Source: Splendidivirga corallicola
Lineage (GTDB): Bacteria; Bacteroidota; Bacteroidia; Cytophagales; Cyclobacteriaceae
Direction of reading: 5' to 3'
Length of the DNA stretch: 64,000 nucleotides
NCBI GenBank assembly: GCA_030442035.1
Contig: JAUJEA010000001.1
Span: forward strand, 837,559-901,558
Shown: piece by piece, positions 36,210 through 45,441 of the stretch
Layout: every line of letters starts with the position of its first letter
Numbering within the stretch: position 1 is the stretch's first letter
The notes under the pieces: generated by a model
Database searches by the model: none
Seen by the model: the letters and a program-made list of their open reading frames with translations, nothing else
What the model was told of the DNA's origin: nothing
Position numbers and translations under genes: made by a program

Positions 36210-38156
36210 TTGAAACATTTGAATTTTATATTAACCCTATTTTTGCTAGCTATACCAGTTTTAAGTCATTCACAAGAAAGAATAATTAAAGCTCACATTC
36301 TTGATAGTCAAACAAAGCAACCGGTCAAAGCAGCATCTATAACAAAAGCAGGAAGCACCGATAGAGTAATGAGTGACTCAAAAGGTCAATTTACTATTCC
36401 AATCACCGAAAGTGATAAATTGATCATAGCACATATCAGTTATACTACGAGCGAAATCCCCTTACCAGAACAAGATGCCTTCAGTGTCCTGGTCGAAAGA
36501 AAATATGTTAAACTTAATCCACTGAACCTTGACACTTTTCTTTCGGATTCACCACGATTTTCTATCTTAGAAAAAGAGGGAATAAATATCCAACCAAATT
36601 TTGCCAGATACAATGGAGGTTGGCAGGAATTCTATACCGATTTAGGTGAGAAAATTCTTAGCACCTCTAAGTTCAGAGATGTTGATAGCGCTTTTAGAGT
36701 GAAGGTTCAATTTGCTATAGCCGAATCAGGAAAGCTTGAAGTGATTAGTGTCGAGGAAAATCCTATTATTGAAAAAGTTTTTTTAAAACAATCTTTACTG
36801 GGTCTTGATGAATGGATTCCTGCTAGTCAAAACAATATTAACGTTCCACAATTTTTCCAGCTAAATATTATCAAGAACGAAGAAATATTTGCAATGGTAG
36901 AGGACCCACCCAGTCCAATTGGTGGGATGAAATCATTTTATCAATATGTACAAAAGAACTTACAATATCCACATAGAGCCCGTACTTTGGGAATAGAAGG
37001 TAAAGTCTTTGTACAATTCGTTGTTGATGAAAAGGGTAAATTAACAGAGGTACAAGCTGTTAAAGGGATAGGAGGTGGATGCGATGAAGAGGTAGTCCGT
37101 CTTATCAAAGAATGTCCAGATTGGATTCCTGGTTATCAGGATGGAGTTCCTGTTAAGGTAAGAATGATTATACCCATCACTTTTGAATTGGATTCAAATA
37201 GTTCTATAGGTCAGGTACCTTTGCACAGCTTTCTCCGTGTTAGAGTACGATACCCGCTGGCTGCCCGAAAATCTGGAGTAGAAGGCACTCTCTATGCGAT
37301 TTTTGAAATTGACAGATCTTCAAAAAAAATCGTAAATATTGAAATTTTAAATGACATTGGAGCCGATTGTGGTACTGAAGTCAAACGGGTATTAAACGAT
37401 TTTAAAATATTGCGATTTGATGAATTAAAGCCAAACATGAAATACATTCTTCCAGTTACCTTTGGCTTGGAAGATTTACCTGAACATAGAAAACAAATAG
37501 AACTTCCCGAAGGAAAGCTCCTGGATGAGGTAGCTGTCATCGCAAGAGGTGTTGATAGATCCTTGAGAAATTCTGACGGTAATTTTGTTCCTAAAAGAAA
37601 TCCTCAATTTCTTTCTGTTGAGGAAGCCGTTGTTTCAAATAAAAGTATTCTAAAATTATCGCTTGTTAACAGGAAGTTGAAAGAACTTTCACCACAAATA
37701 AAAGAGTTAAAGTCTTTGGTTTTTCTGGATTTGGAAAATAATAACTTATCAAGTTTGCCAAGGGAAATTACTCAATTAAAAAAACTTGAAGAACTGTATA
37801 TACCAAATAACCAACTGACTAACTTACCAGAAAATTTTTCGAATTTGACATCATTGGAAATTATCGGATTAGCTCAAAACCGATTAGATAAATTTCCAAA
37901 GCAATTATTGACCCTTAAGAATTTGGAAGTGCTGGATTTAGGTGGAAATAATATTACTGTTATACCATCTGAAATTTATGCAATGAAAAATCTAAAGCTT
38001 TTAGTGCTTAGCGACAATAAAATAAAAGAGCTTCCTTCCGAGATTTACCAACTTAAAAAGTTAGAAAAACTATATTTAAGTGGAACATTAATAACCAAGG
38101 AAAAAGCAAAAGAAATACAATCCCGATTGAAGAAGGCAGAGGTAATCTTAGATTAA
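36210..38156 (+). CDS. secreted fusion: carboxypeptidase-like, TonB C-terminal-like and LRR domains
   Basis: A 648-residue protein with signal peptide (HLNFILTLFLLAIPVLSHSQ). Domain order: CarboxypepD_reg-like (about 22-100); a diverged TonB-C-like segment (about 130-230); a good TonB C-terminal domain (about 235-325: LQYPHRARTLGIEGKVFVQF and CDEEVVRLIKECPDWIPGYQ); a second weaker one (about 335-420: RYPLAARKSGVEGTLYAIF); then seven leucine-rich repeats (about 470-648: LVFLDLENNNLSSLPREI). The start is TTG: the nearest upstream in-frame codon of note is a stop at 36186-36188. TonB-C domains bind receptor TonB boxes, but there is no transmembrane anchor here. The combination with LRRs is unusual. 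Confidence 0.82.
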   Translation: MKHLNFILTLFLLAIPVLSHSQERIIKAHILDSQTKQPVKAASITKAGSTDRVMSDSKGQFTIPITESDKLIIAHISYTTSEIPLPEQDAFSVLVERKYVKLNPLNLDTFLSDSPRFSILEKEGINIQPNFARYNGGWQEFYTDLGEKILSTSKFRDVDSAFRVKVQFAIAESGKLEVISVEENPIIEKVFLKQSLLGLDEWIPASQNNINVPQFFQLNIIKNEEIFAMVEDPPSPIGGMKSFYQYVQKNLQYPHRARTLGIEGKVFVQFVVDEKGKLTEVQAVKGIGGGCDEEVVRLIKECPDWIPGYQDGVPVKVRMIIPITFELDSNSSIGQVPLHSFLRVRVRYPLAARKSGVEGTLYAIFEIDRSSKKIVNIEILNDIGADCGTEVKRVLNDFKILRFDELKPNMKYILPVTFGLEDLPEHRKQIELPEGKLLDEVAVIARGVDRSLRNSDGNFVPKRNPQFLSVEEAVVSNKSILKLSLVNRKLKELSPQIKELKSLVFLDLENNNLSSLPREITQLKKLEELYIPNNQLTNLPENFSNLTSLEIIGLAQNRLDKFPKQLLTLKNLEVLDLGGNNITVIPSEIYAMKNLKLLVLSDNKIKELPSEIYQLKKLEKLYLSGTLITKEKAKEIQSRLKKAEVILD

Positions 38157-38576
38157 TACTCCTCCGAACATGGCTTTCCTGAAAGAATAAACATCCGAGA
38201 TCATTGAAAGCAATAGTTGTCTTTCATAATAATTGTCAACATCAATCAGAAAATTAAAAGGCACATACTTAGGGTTTTGAGTTTTTAGAATGTATAGTCC
38301 AGAGAGGTGGGAAAGAAAAAAGTATATTGTTAAATTGCATTGAAGCAAAGAAGCGTTAGGCCCGTCATTAAATATAAAATGTGCCATAGGGACAGGGCTT
38401 AGTTATTAAACAAAAGATTAATTTTATTATTCATAAAGCAGCAAAAGAAATGTATACCTTCCTATTGTTTAGTAATGCAACTTTTCTCATATGGCGTACA
38501 TCTTCGTCAATATAATAGCTATAAATTTTTATTGAATAACTTGAAAAGCAATAAACCCAAAACCCTGAATAGTACT
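38157..38576. other. intergenic region before the M16 gene
   Basis: A minus-strand frame at 38148-38387 (79 codons, ATG start) overlaps the LRR gene's end by 9 bp and has no recognised motif, so it is not called. The right part holds the promoter of the M16 gene; no box could be assigned with confidence. Confidence 0.4.
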
Positions 38577-41543
38577 ATGAAAAACATGTTAAAAATTTCT
38601 GTGGTTGCTATCTTATTTATAACCGCAGCCTGCAACAATCAACAAAGTGAAACCGGGAAGTTTGAGACTAAAAAAGCAGAAAGTAATGGTTATACTTATG
38701 AATATGTAACGAATGATCCTTTGAAGGTTCGAATTTACACTTTGGAAAACGGATTAAAAGTTTACTTGAGCGATTATAAAAATGAGCCCAGGATTCAAAC
38801 TTTAATTGCGGTAAAAGCCGGCGGAAAGAATGATCCTGCCGAAGCCACCGGATTGGCACATTATTTAGAACATATGATGTTCAAAGGAACGCAGGACTTT
38901 GGCACATTGGATTGGGCTAAAGAAAAACCTTTACTAGATAGCATCGAAACCATGTTCGAGCACTACAGAACATTAGAAGATGCGGATGAAAGAAGAGATT
39001 ATTATAAGTTAATTGATCAGGTTTCCAATGAGGCTTCGAAATATGCCATTCCAAACGAATATGATAAGCTAGTCAGCGCAATAGGCGCAAAAAGAACAAA
39101 TGCCTATACTACTGAAGATCGAACAGTTTATATCAATGACATCCCGGCAAACCAATTGGAAAATTTCCTGAATATTGAAGGGAAAAGGTTTAAACACATT
39201 GTGAATCGATTGTTCCATACAGAACTCGAGGCCGTTTATGAAGAAAAAAACCGATCTCTTGATAACGATTACTGGAAAACATATGAAACCCTTTACAGTT
39301 CCATATTCCAGAAGCATCCCTATGGTACACAAACGGTAATAGGTACCATTGACCATTTAAAAAATCCTTCGATTACAGAGATTATCAATTATTTCGAAAA
39401 ATATTATGTTCCCAACAATGTCGCTATTTGTATGAGCGGGGATATCGATTATGATAAAACCATTAAACTTATCGATCAAACGTTTGGGGATTGGAAACCT
39501 AACAATGAATTGCCCAACTGGAATAAAGTAATGGAAGATCCCATTACGGCCCCGATAGAAAAAGATGTTTTGGGTCCTGATGCTGAAAGAATTTCATTTG
39601 GGTTCCGGTTTGATGGCAGGGGTAGTGATGATTATAAAATGGTCACGCTCATTGACATGTTATTGAACAACAGTGAAGCTGGTTTGATCGATTTGAACTT
39701 GGTACAAAAACAAAAAGTACTGGAAGCAGGATGTAGCGTTGACGATTTAAATGATTATATTATTCACACTTTCAATGGCACACCGAGAGACGGACAAAGT
39801 CTTAAAGAGGTGAAAAATCTAATTCTAGAGCAAATTGAGCTAATCAAAAAAGGGGAATTCGAAGATTGGTTAATTGATGCGGTCATTACCGACCTGAAAA
39901 AATCAAAAGTACGGCAAACTGAATTCAATTGGGCAAGAGCCAGTGATCTTGTCACAGCTTTTACCAATGACATTCCATGGAAAAATTATATCTCCGAAAT
40001 TGATGACTTAAAGAAAATCACCAAGCAAGAAATCATTGATTTCGCTAATGAGCATTATAAAGATAATTATGTGGCAGTCTATAAAAGGACCGGAAAGGAC
40101 ACTACTGTCCAAAAGGTAGAAAAGCCGGAAATCACAAAAGTTGCCCTTAACACTGAACAAAAATCTCCCTTCTTCAAAGAATTGTTAGAAAATGATGTTG
40201 AGCCTTTAAAACCTGTTTTTGTTGATTATGATAAGGACATAAAAAAGGCTAAAATGAATAAGGATATTGAAGTACTTTATACATCAAATACTGAAAATGA
40301 TCTGTTCAGTTTGTATTATTTATCAGATGTTGGCAGTAACAATGATCCTAAAATGAAAATTGCTGTCGAGTATTTGGAATATTTAGGCACGGACAAATTA
40401 ACCTCTGAGGAATTCAAGAAAGAACTTTACAAACTTGGTTGTTCGTTCAGTGTTTTTGCTGCTGAGGATAGAACCTATGTGGTACTCAGCGGGCTTTCCG
40501 AAAATATGGAGAAATCCATGCAGCTTTTTGAAGAGCTATTAGAAAGTCCTCAACCTGATGAAGAGGCTTTAAAAAATCTGGTAGATGGTATCTTAAAGGA
40601 ACGAGAAGATGCTAAGAAAGATAAATTTGCCATACTCTACAATGGTATGATGAGTTATGGTCAATACGGATCCGAATCACCATTTACCAACGTACTCTCA
40701 AATAAAGCATTGTTGGAGCTCACTCCCGACGAGTTAATAAATATTATTAAAGGATTCACAAAAACAGAACACAGGATTCTTTACTATGGTCCAAAAGATG
40801 AAAATGAACTGGTTACCATTTTAAATGAAAACCACAAATTACCTGAGCAATTACAACCCGCTCCGGAGTTAGTGGAATACATCAAAACAAATGTAGACAA
40901 CACACAAGTCTATTGGACAGATTACGATATGGTCCAGGCTGAAATTATGTTTATCAACAAAGGAGAACCTTTTAACAATAACTTGGCTCCTGTGAGCAGA
41001 TTGTATAATGAGTATTTTGGCGCTACTGTCTTTCAGGAAATCAGAGAGGCCCAGGGATTGGCTTATTCAGTTTGGGCAAACTATGGTTTAGCTGGTAAAG
41101 CCGACGGACACGATAGCTACATGGCTTATGTTGGTACCCAGGCCGATAAACAATCCGAATCGATGGAGGCACTTTTGGATATTATCAACAATATACCAGA
41201 ATCCAAAACAGGATTAGAAACTGCTAAAAAAGCCATTATGAATAAAATTGAGAGTGAGCGTATTACTAAAACTTCTATCCTATTCAATTATGAAAATGCT
41301 AAAAGGAAGCAGTTGGACTATGACGTCAGAAAAGATATTTATGAGCAAGTTCAAAATATGACTTTGGAAGATGTCAAAGCCTTTCAGGAAAAATACATAA
41401 AGGATCAGAATTACAATATTATGGTTTTGGGTAATAGGGATAAATTAGATTTCAGTGCACTACGAAAATATGGATCTGTGAAAGAACTTTCGTTGGAAGA
41501 GTTATTTGGCTACGAAAAAGTAGAGAAAATTCACATTCAATAA
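38577..41543 (+). CDS. M16-family zinc metallopeptidase lipoprotein
   Basis: The frame opens at 38475, but the ATG at 38577 gives a clean lipoprotein signal (ISVVAILFITAAC, Cys19) and 988 residues. Two M16 halves are present. The N-terminal half has the inverted zinc motif His95-x-x-Glu98-His99 (GLAHYLEHMMFKG) and the downstream Glu in ELEAVYEEKN. The C-terminal half (about 520-988) is the inactive partner domain with FQEIREAQGLAYSVWANYG. It is a pitrilysin-like peptidase that degrades peptides, sitting on the periplasmic side of a membrane. It appears monocistronic. Confidence 0.93.
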   Translation: MKNMLKISVVAILFITAACNNQQSETGKFETKKAESNGYTYEYVTNDPLKVRIYTLENGLKVYLSDYKNEPRIQTLIAVKAGGKNDPAEATGLAHYLEHMMFKGTQDFGTLDWAKEKPLLDSIETMFEHYRTLEDADERRDYYKLIDQVSNEASKYAIPNEYDKLVSAIGAKRTNAYTTEDRTVYINDIPANQLENFLNIEGKRFKHIVNRLFHTELEAVYEEKNRSLDNDYWKTYETLYSSIFQKHPYGTQTVIGTIDHLKNPSITEIINYFEKYYVPNNVAICMSGDIDYDKTIKLIDQTFGDWKPNNELPNWNKVMEDPITAPIEKDVLGPDAERISFGFRFDGRGSDDYKMVTLIDMLLNNSEAGLIDLNLVQKQKVLEAGCSVDDLNDYIIHTFNGTPRDGQSLKEVKNLILEQIELIKKGEFEDWLIDAVITDLKKSKVRQTEFNWARASDLVTAFTNDIPWKNYISEIDDLKKITKQEIIDFANEHYKDNYVAVYKRTGKDTTVQKVEKPEITKVALNTEQKSPFFKELLENDVEPLKPVFVDYDKDIKKAKMNKDIEVLYTSNTENDLFSLYYLSDVGSNNDPKMKIAVEYLEYLGTDKLTSEEFKKELYKLGCSFSVFAAEDRTYVVLSGLSENMEKSMQLFEELLESPQPDEEALKNLVDGILKEREDAKKDKFAILYNGMMSYGQYGSESPFTNVLSNKALLELTPDELINIIKGFTKTEHRILYYGPKDENELVTILNENHKLPEQLQPAPELVEYIKTNVDNTQVYWTDYDMVQAEIMFINKGEPFNNNLAPVSRLYNEYFGATVFQEIREAQGLAYSVWANYGLAGKADGHDSYMAYVGTQADKQSESMEALLDIINNIPESKTGLETAKKAIMNKIESERITKTSILFNYENAKRKQLDYDVRKDIYEQVQNMTLEDVKAFQEKYIKDQNYNIMVLGNRDKLDFSALRKYGSVKELSLEELFGYEKVEKIHIQ

Positions 41544-41568
41544 TGAAACTATGCAGGAGGGTAATCTA

Positions 41569-42183
41569 TTACTCTCCTGTATTGACAAGATTCATAAAAA
41601 ATTTAAATGTACTCAAAATAAATTCCGGAACTTCCAACCATTTTTTAAGATCTGTTTTTACACTGAGCTTTACAAAGGACTTGTCCCTTAAAATGCTTTC
41701 AAGATCTTTATCACTCAGATCATCAACTGAACAATAGTTTTGAGGATCATAATCATGCTCCCATGGTGTAGTTTCATTAACACCAATAAAAAGTTGCTCT
41801 CCTTTCAATCTTTCCTTCCTGGATAATATTGTTGGACGTAAAACCTCCAAGGCCTCGCCTTGTATGTGAAGTGTCAAGTTGAAAAAATGTCCCCACCAAA
41901 ACATGGAACGACAGGCAAAAACAGAATTATCAGAAAATAACCTGGGATAGTCCAGCATTACATAGGGAAGCCCCTTATAATTTTCTCCTCTCGAAATTTT
42001 ACCGGATCTTGACAGTGTGCCTTCCGGGAGTTTGTAATTATTTTTGGTAATATGATTTCTTAATTCTTCTTCAATCTCTGAAAACATTCTAACAACCTTT
42101 TTTATCACAGTGGATTTGGTCAATAAGAAATCAACATCTGTGATGTAGGCAATCTCCTTTTCAGATAATGGTGAAATCGTCAC
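41569..42183 (-). CDS. conserved hypothetical protein
   Basis: A 204-residue soluble protein with no signal peptide. Motifs that look conserved are ENYKGLPYVMLDYPRLFS, CRSMFWWGHFFNLTLHIQG and the C-terminal KLSVKTDLKKWLEVPEF. I do not recognise a domain. The start is GTG, 2 bp after the stop of the small gene upstream, so the two are translationally linked. Both are minus strand and convergent with the M16 gene. Confidence 0.75.
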   Translation of the reverse strand: MTISPLSEKEIAYITDVDFLLTKSTVIKKVVRMFSEIEEELRNHITKNNYKLPEGTLSRSGKISRGENYKGLPYVMLDYPRLFSDNSVFACRSMFWWGHFFNLTLHIQGEALEVLRPTILSRKERLKGEQLFIGVNETTPWEHDYDPQNYCSVDDLSDKDLESILRDKSFVKLSVKTDLKKWLEVPEFILSTFKFFMNLVNTGE

Positions 42184-42185
42184 TA

Positions 42186-42407
42186 TTAATTATCAGGCCT
42201 TTGAATAAGTTTGATGACAACAGTATGTTGATCTGCCTCTTTATCCAACAAATGGAAAACCAGTCTTGGGTTATCTCCGTGTATATCCTGTTCTACCTCC
42301 GTGATTGTATAAGCAGACAAATGTTGTTCAATCTCTCCTTTGAGTTCTTTCAATGCATGTGCAAACTCTACTTCCAAACTGCTTGGATTATAAAATTCCG
42401 TTTTCAT
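42186..42407 (-). CDS. small conserved hypothetical protein
   Basis: Seventy-three residues beginning MKTEFYNPSSLEVEFAHAL, with an acidic, helical N-terminal half and a strand pattern at the end (PRLVFHLLDKEADQHTVVIK). I believe this small family recurs in Bacteroidota, always beside a gene like the next one, but this is from memory. No signal peptide or catalytic motif is seen. It is the first gene of a two-gene operon. Confidence 0.7.
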   Translation of the reverse strand: MKTEFYNPSSLEVEFAHALKELKGEIEQHLSAYTITEVEQDIHGDNPRLVFHLLDKEADQHTVVIKLIQRPDN

Positions 42408-42677
42408 ATGTTTAAAATTCTAAGTCGCTGATGTCTCGACATTAATTTCAATCCTTTCTCATCAAATCGGAACAGGCATCCGTCTCATCCAGAGGTAATT
42501 CCAGAATAGAATGTTGACAGTTCCTAAAACCACAATCATCTTTCAATAAATAAAATTATTAAATCCTATCATTTTGCTGGAAAGGAATGGCATCCTTTTT
42601 TAAAATAAATTAACGCCAATTGATTTGAATTTTTTGAGTAAAATTTAAGAAAATATCTCGTGACTGCTTAATATAAG
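42408..42677. other. intergenic region upstream of the small hypothetical gene
   Basis: With the adjoining terminator this makes a 352-bp gap between the ABC permease stop and the hypothetical operon. It should contain the operon's promoter; no gene or repeat is seen. Confidence 0.4.
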
Positions 42678-42723
42678 AAAAAAAAACCTCAATAAAATCA
42701 TAAAAGAAATGATGTTATTGAGG
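42678..42723 (-). terminator. intrinsic terminator of the ABC permease gene
   Basis: On the minus strand CCTCAATAA (42723-42715) pairs with TTATTGAGG (42695-42687), with an inner ATCAT/ATGAT stem, followed by a run of T residues (A tract at 42678-42686 on the plus strand). It lies about 37 bases past the stop codon. Confidence 0.85.
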
Positions 42724-42759
42724 AATTAGGAAATATTAAAATCTGTAAAATAGGTTCGG

Positions 42760-43998
42760 TTATTCGAATCGAAGTGATTCAATAGGATCCAATTTGGAAG
42801 CCTTAAAAGCGGGGACATATCCTGAGATAAGTCCTACTGCTATACAAACAATCACTCCGACAAACATCCATAGCCAAGGTACAATAAAGGTTCCTGACTT
42901 TATAAAGTTAGCCACTAAATTACCAATGGCTACTCCTAAAATGATACCCACAACACCACCTAAGAGGCAAATAACAATAGCTTCAATTAAAAATTGTTGC
43001 CTGATTTTTAATGGTGTAGCACCCAATGCTTTCCTAACACCAATTTCCCTGGTCCTTTCAGTCACGGAAACCATCATAATGTTCATCAATCCGATACAAG
43101 CTCCGAGCAGAACTATGGAAACAATTACAAATCCACCAATTCTGAAATATCCTGCTATGTTATCCAGCGTTTCAGCAATAGATTCACTTTTACCAATTTC
43201 AAAAGATTCAGGTTGGCCAATAGGATCCCTCCTGACAGCTCTCATTAGACCTGTGGCCTCACCGATAGCAAAATCCATTTCTTCAGGTCTTTCAACAGAA
43301 GCCTTGAGCCTGTAATACAATCTACGGCCGGCAGCCATTACATTACCCGTTTCCATTGGAACAATTACCTGGCGATCTCCTCCACTTCCTCCTCCCATTC
43401 CGCCTCTTTTCTCCAAAACACCAACCACCTTGAATTTTTTACCATAACAAGTAATATCCTGATTAACAGGATCTTGATTATTTTCAAACAGTGATTCTTT
43501 TACGTCATGTCCTATAATAGCCACCTGCACACCATTCTTAACTTCCATATCGGAAAAGTTCCTGCCATCAGCCAGATCATAGCCTTGGGTAACTAAATAA
43601 TTTCCATCAGCTCCGTAGATGCTAACGTTTGGATTAGTTTTTTTTGAAAGGTGTTTTATTTCAGCTATCTGCGTAATCCGAGCTGAAATACTTATGGTGG
43701 CAGGGTAATTATAAAGTTCTTTGAACTTCTTCATTTCCTTGTACTTGATTGGAGGATATACTTTTTGCGCTCTCCCCTGATTTCTTCTACCCCTCCGGCT
43801 AATATCTCGTATATCGAACGAATTAGCTCCAAAACTGGCTAAACTGTTATTTATTGAAGCCTTAGCTCCATCAATTGCCGATAAGATCCCAACAAGGGCT
43901 GTAAGACCCAAAGCGATGATCATGGCGGTGAGTACCGTTCTCAATAAATTTGCCTTAACCGCCCTTAGTGCCTCCTTAACGTTTTCTACATAATTCAT
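42760..43998 (-). CDS. MacB-like ABC transporter permease
   Basis: A 412-residue inner-membrane protein with the MacB/FtsX plan. It has one N-terminal helix ([21 protein letters not shown]), a large periplasmic MacB_PCD domain (about 50-250) and three C-terminal helices. The cytoplasmic loop [20 protein letters not shown] is the family signature. The C-terminus [17 protein letters not shown] is also typical. No ATPase gene is adjacent in the window; the cognate ATPase must be elsewhere. It exports a peptide, lipoprotein or small molecule, or transmits force; the substrate is unknown. Confidence 0.92.
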   Translation of the reverse strand: MNYVENVKEALRAVKANLLRTVLTAMIIALGLTALVGILSAIDGAKASINNSLASFGANSFDIRDISRRGRRNQGRAQKVYPPIKYKEMKKFKELYNYPATISISARITQIAEIKHLSKKTNPNVSIYGADGNYLVTQGYDLADGRNFSDMEVKNGVQVAIIGHDVKESLFENNQDPVNQDITCYGKKFKVVGVLEKRGGMGGGSGGDRQVIVPMETGNVMAAGRRLYYRLKASVERPEEMDFAIGEATGLMRAVRRDPIGQPESFEIGKSESIAETLDNIAGYFRIGGFVIVSIVLLGACIGLMNIMMVSVTERTREIGVRKALGATPLKIRQQFLIEAIVICLLGGVVGIILGVAIGNLVANFIKSGTFIVPWLWMFVGVIVCIAVGLISGYVPAFKASKLDPIESLRFE

Positions 43999-44087
43999 GG
44001 TAATGTATTAAAATACCCCAAACTCGATATTTATTCTTTCGATTTTTAAATTAACTTTAAATAGAAGAAATCGTAAGAACTTTTATA

Positions 44088-44095
44088 TAAATTTC
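44088..44095 (+). promoter_or_regulatory. possible -7 promoter box
   Basis: TAAATTTC differs in one base from the Bacteroidota TAnnTTTG box. It is 47 bases before the ATG of the following gene. No clear -33 TTTG element was seen. Confidence 0.25.
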
Positions 44096-44134
44096 GTTAG
44101 AATTTACACGATCGGTTTTAAACTACAGGTGAAT

Positions 44135-45394
44135 ATGCGCAGTTTGATCATTTTGGGATTTTTTTTGATATTTCCTTTCTTTTCCAAAGCTTCCGAGATC
44201 CTGATTCCAATGGATGAAACACAGTCCAACCATCTCAAGGCATATGGAATAGCTTATTGGATTTTGCAAAACGATATTGAGGTAGATTGGCTGCTTAATT
44301 ATAGAGGGGGCAGTTTCAAATGTAAATATTATCAAAAATTTGAAAATGAGCTGATCATCAGGGGGGTCAGCTATGAAGTAATTTCAGATGCACACGCATC
44401 ACAAATTATCAGCGCTATCTCAAGTCCTTCATCCAACACGGATATTATGAGATTGGAAAAATTCCCCAAAATCGCTGTTTATTCCCCAAAAAGTAAACAA
44501 CCCTGGGATGATGCCGTTACGTTAGCACTCACCTATGCCGAAATACCTTATGATGTTATCTTCGATGACGAGCTTATGAATGATGAGCTTCCAAAATATG
44601 ATTGGTTGCATTTGCATCATGAGGATTTTACCGGTCAATATGGAAAGTTCTACTATGCTTATCGAAATGCACCATGGTACATTAAGCAGCAGAACGATTA
44701 TGAGGCTTCAGCCAGAAAACATGGTTTTAGGAAAGTTTCGGATCTAAAGCTGGCGGTTGTAAAGAGAATAAGAGATTTTGTAGTTGGCGGAGGTTTCCTC
44801 TTTGCTATGTGCTCCGCTACCGATACCTACGATATCGCTCTATCAGCTGATGGAGTAGATATTTGCGATTTTATGTTCGACGGCGATCCACCTGATCCCG
44901 ATGCTCAAAAAAGATTGGATTTTACCAAAACCTTTGCTTTCCAGAACTTCACTTTAGAAAGAAGTCCTACCGTGTATGAATATTCCAATATAGACAATCA
45001 ACAAAGGGAAAGAAGACTTACTGAAAAAAATGATTATTTCACCTTGTTTGAGTTTTCCGCCAAATGGGATCCTATTCCGACTATGCTTACACAAAACCAC
45101 ACCAGAATTATCAAAGGTTTTATGGGACAAACCACCGCATTTAAGAAAAGGTTAGTAAAACCGGATGTGGTGATCATGGGTGAAACGAAATCAATTAATG
45201 AAGCAAGGTATATTCATGGCGTTTTTGGTAAAGGATTCTGGACCTTTTACGGAGGGCATGATCCTGAGGATTATCAGCATTTCGTAAGTGAAGATCCAAC
45301 AGATCTGAATCTACATCCGAATTCACCTGGATACAGACTTATATTGAATAATATCTTATTTCCTGCTGCCAAGAAGAAGAAACAGAAAACATAA
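44135..45394 (+). CDS. secreted protein of the so-called asparagine synthetase B family, copy 1
   Basis: From the ATG at 44135 (a GTG two codons earlier is possible), 419 residues. A signal peptide (LIILGFFLIFPFFSKAS) is followed by EILIPMDETQSNHLKAYGIA. Other blocks are VDWLLNYRGGSF, YDWLHLHHEDFTGQYGKF, GGGFLFAMCSATDTYDIALS, TMLTQNHTRIIKGFMGQT and GFWTFYGGHDPEDYQ. As I recall, databases label such proteins asparagine synthetase B, yet none of the AsnB glutaminase or ATP-pyrophosphatase motifs is visible and the protein is exported. The Cys in FAMCSATD sits in a context that could be a GATase1-like nucleophile elbow; this is speculative. A paralog follows 47 bp downstream. Confidence 0.8.
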   Translation: MRSLIILGFFLIFPFFSKASEILIPMDETQSNHLKAYGIAYWILQNDIEVDWLLNYRGGSFKCKYYQKFENELIIRGVSYEVISDAHASQIISAISSPSSNTDIMRLEKFPKIAVYSPKSKQPWDDAVTLALTYAEIPYDVIFDDELMNDELPKYDWLHLHHEDFTGQYGKFYYAYRNAPWYIKQQNDYEASARKHGFRKVSDLKLAVVKRIRDFVVGGGFLFAMCSATDTYDIALSADGVDICDFMFDGDPPDPDAQKRLDFTKTFAFQNFTLERSPTVYEYSNIDNQQRERRLTEKNDYFTLFEFSAKWDPIPTMLTQNHTRIIKGFMGQTTAFKKRLVKPDVVIMGETKSINEARYIHGVFGKGFWTFYGGHDPEDYQHFVSEDPTDLNLHPNSPGYRLILNNILFPAAKKKKQKT

Positions 45395-45441
45395 ACACCA
45401 CATTTCCGGATTTTCAACTGAAAAAATAAATCAGTGAAATC

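Noticed and set aside
38148-38387. 79-codon minus-strand frame overlapping the end of the LRR fusion gene
   Set aside because: It has an ATG and even composition but no motif, signal or operon partner, and overlaps a well-supported gene; too weak to call without homologs.
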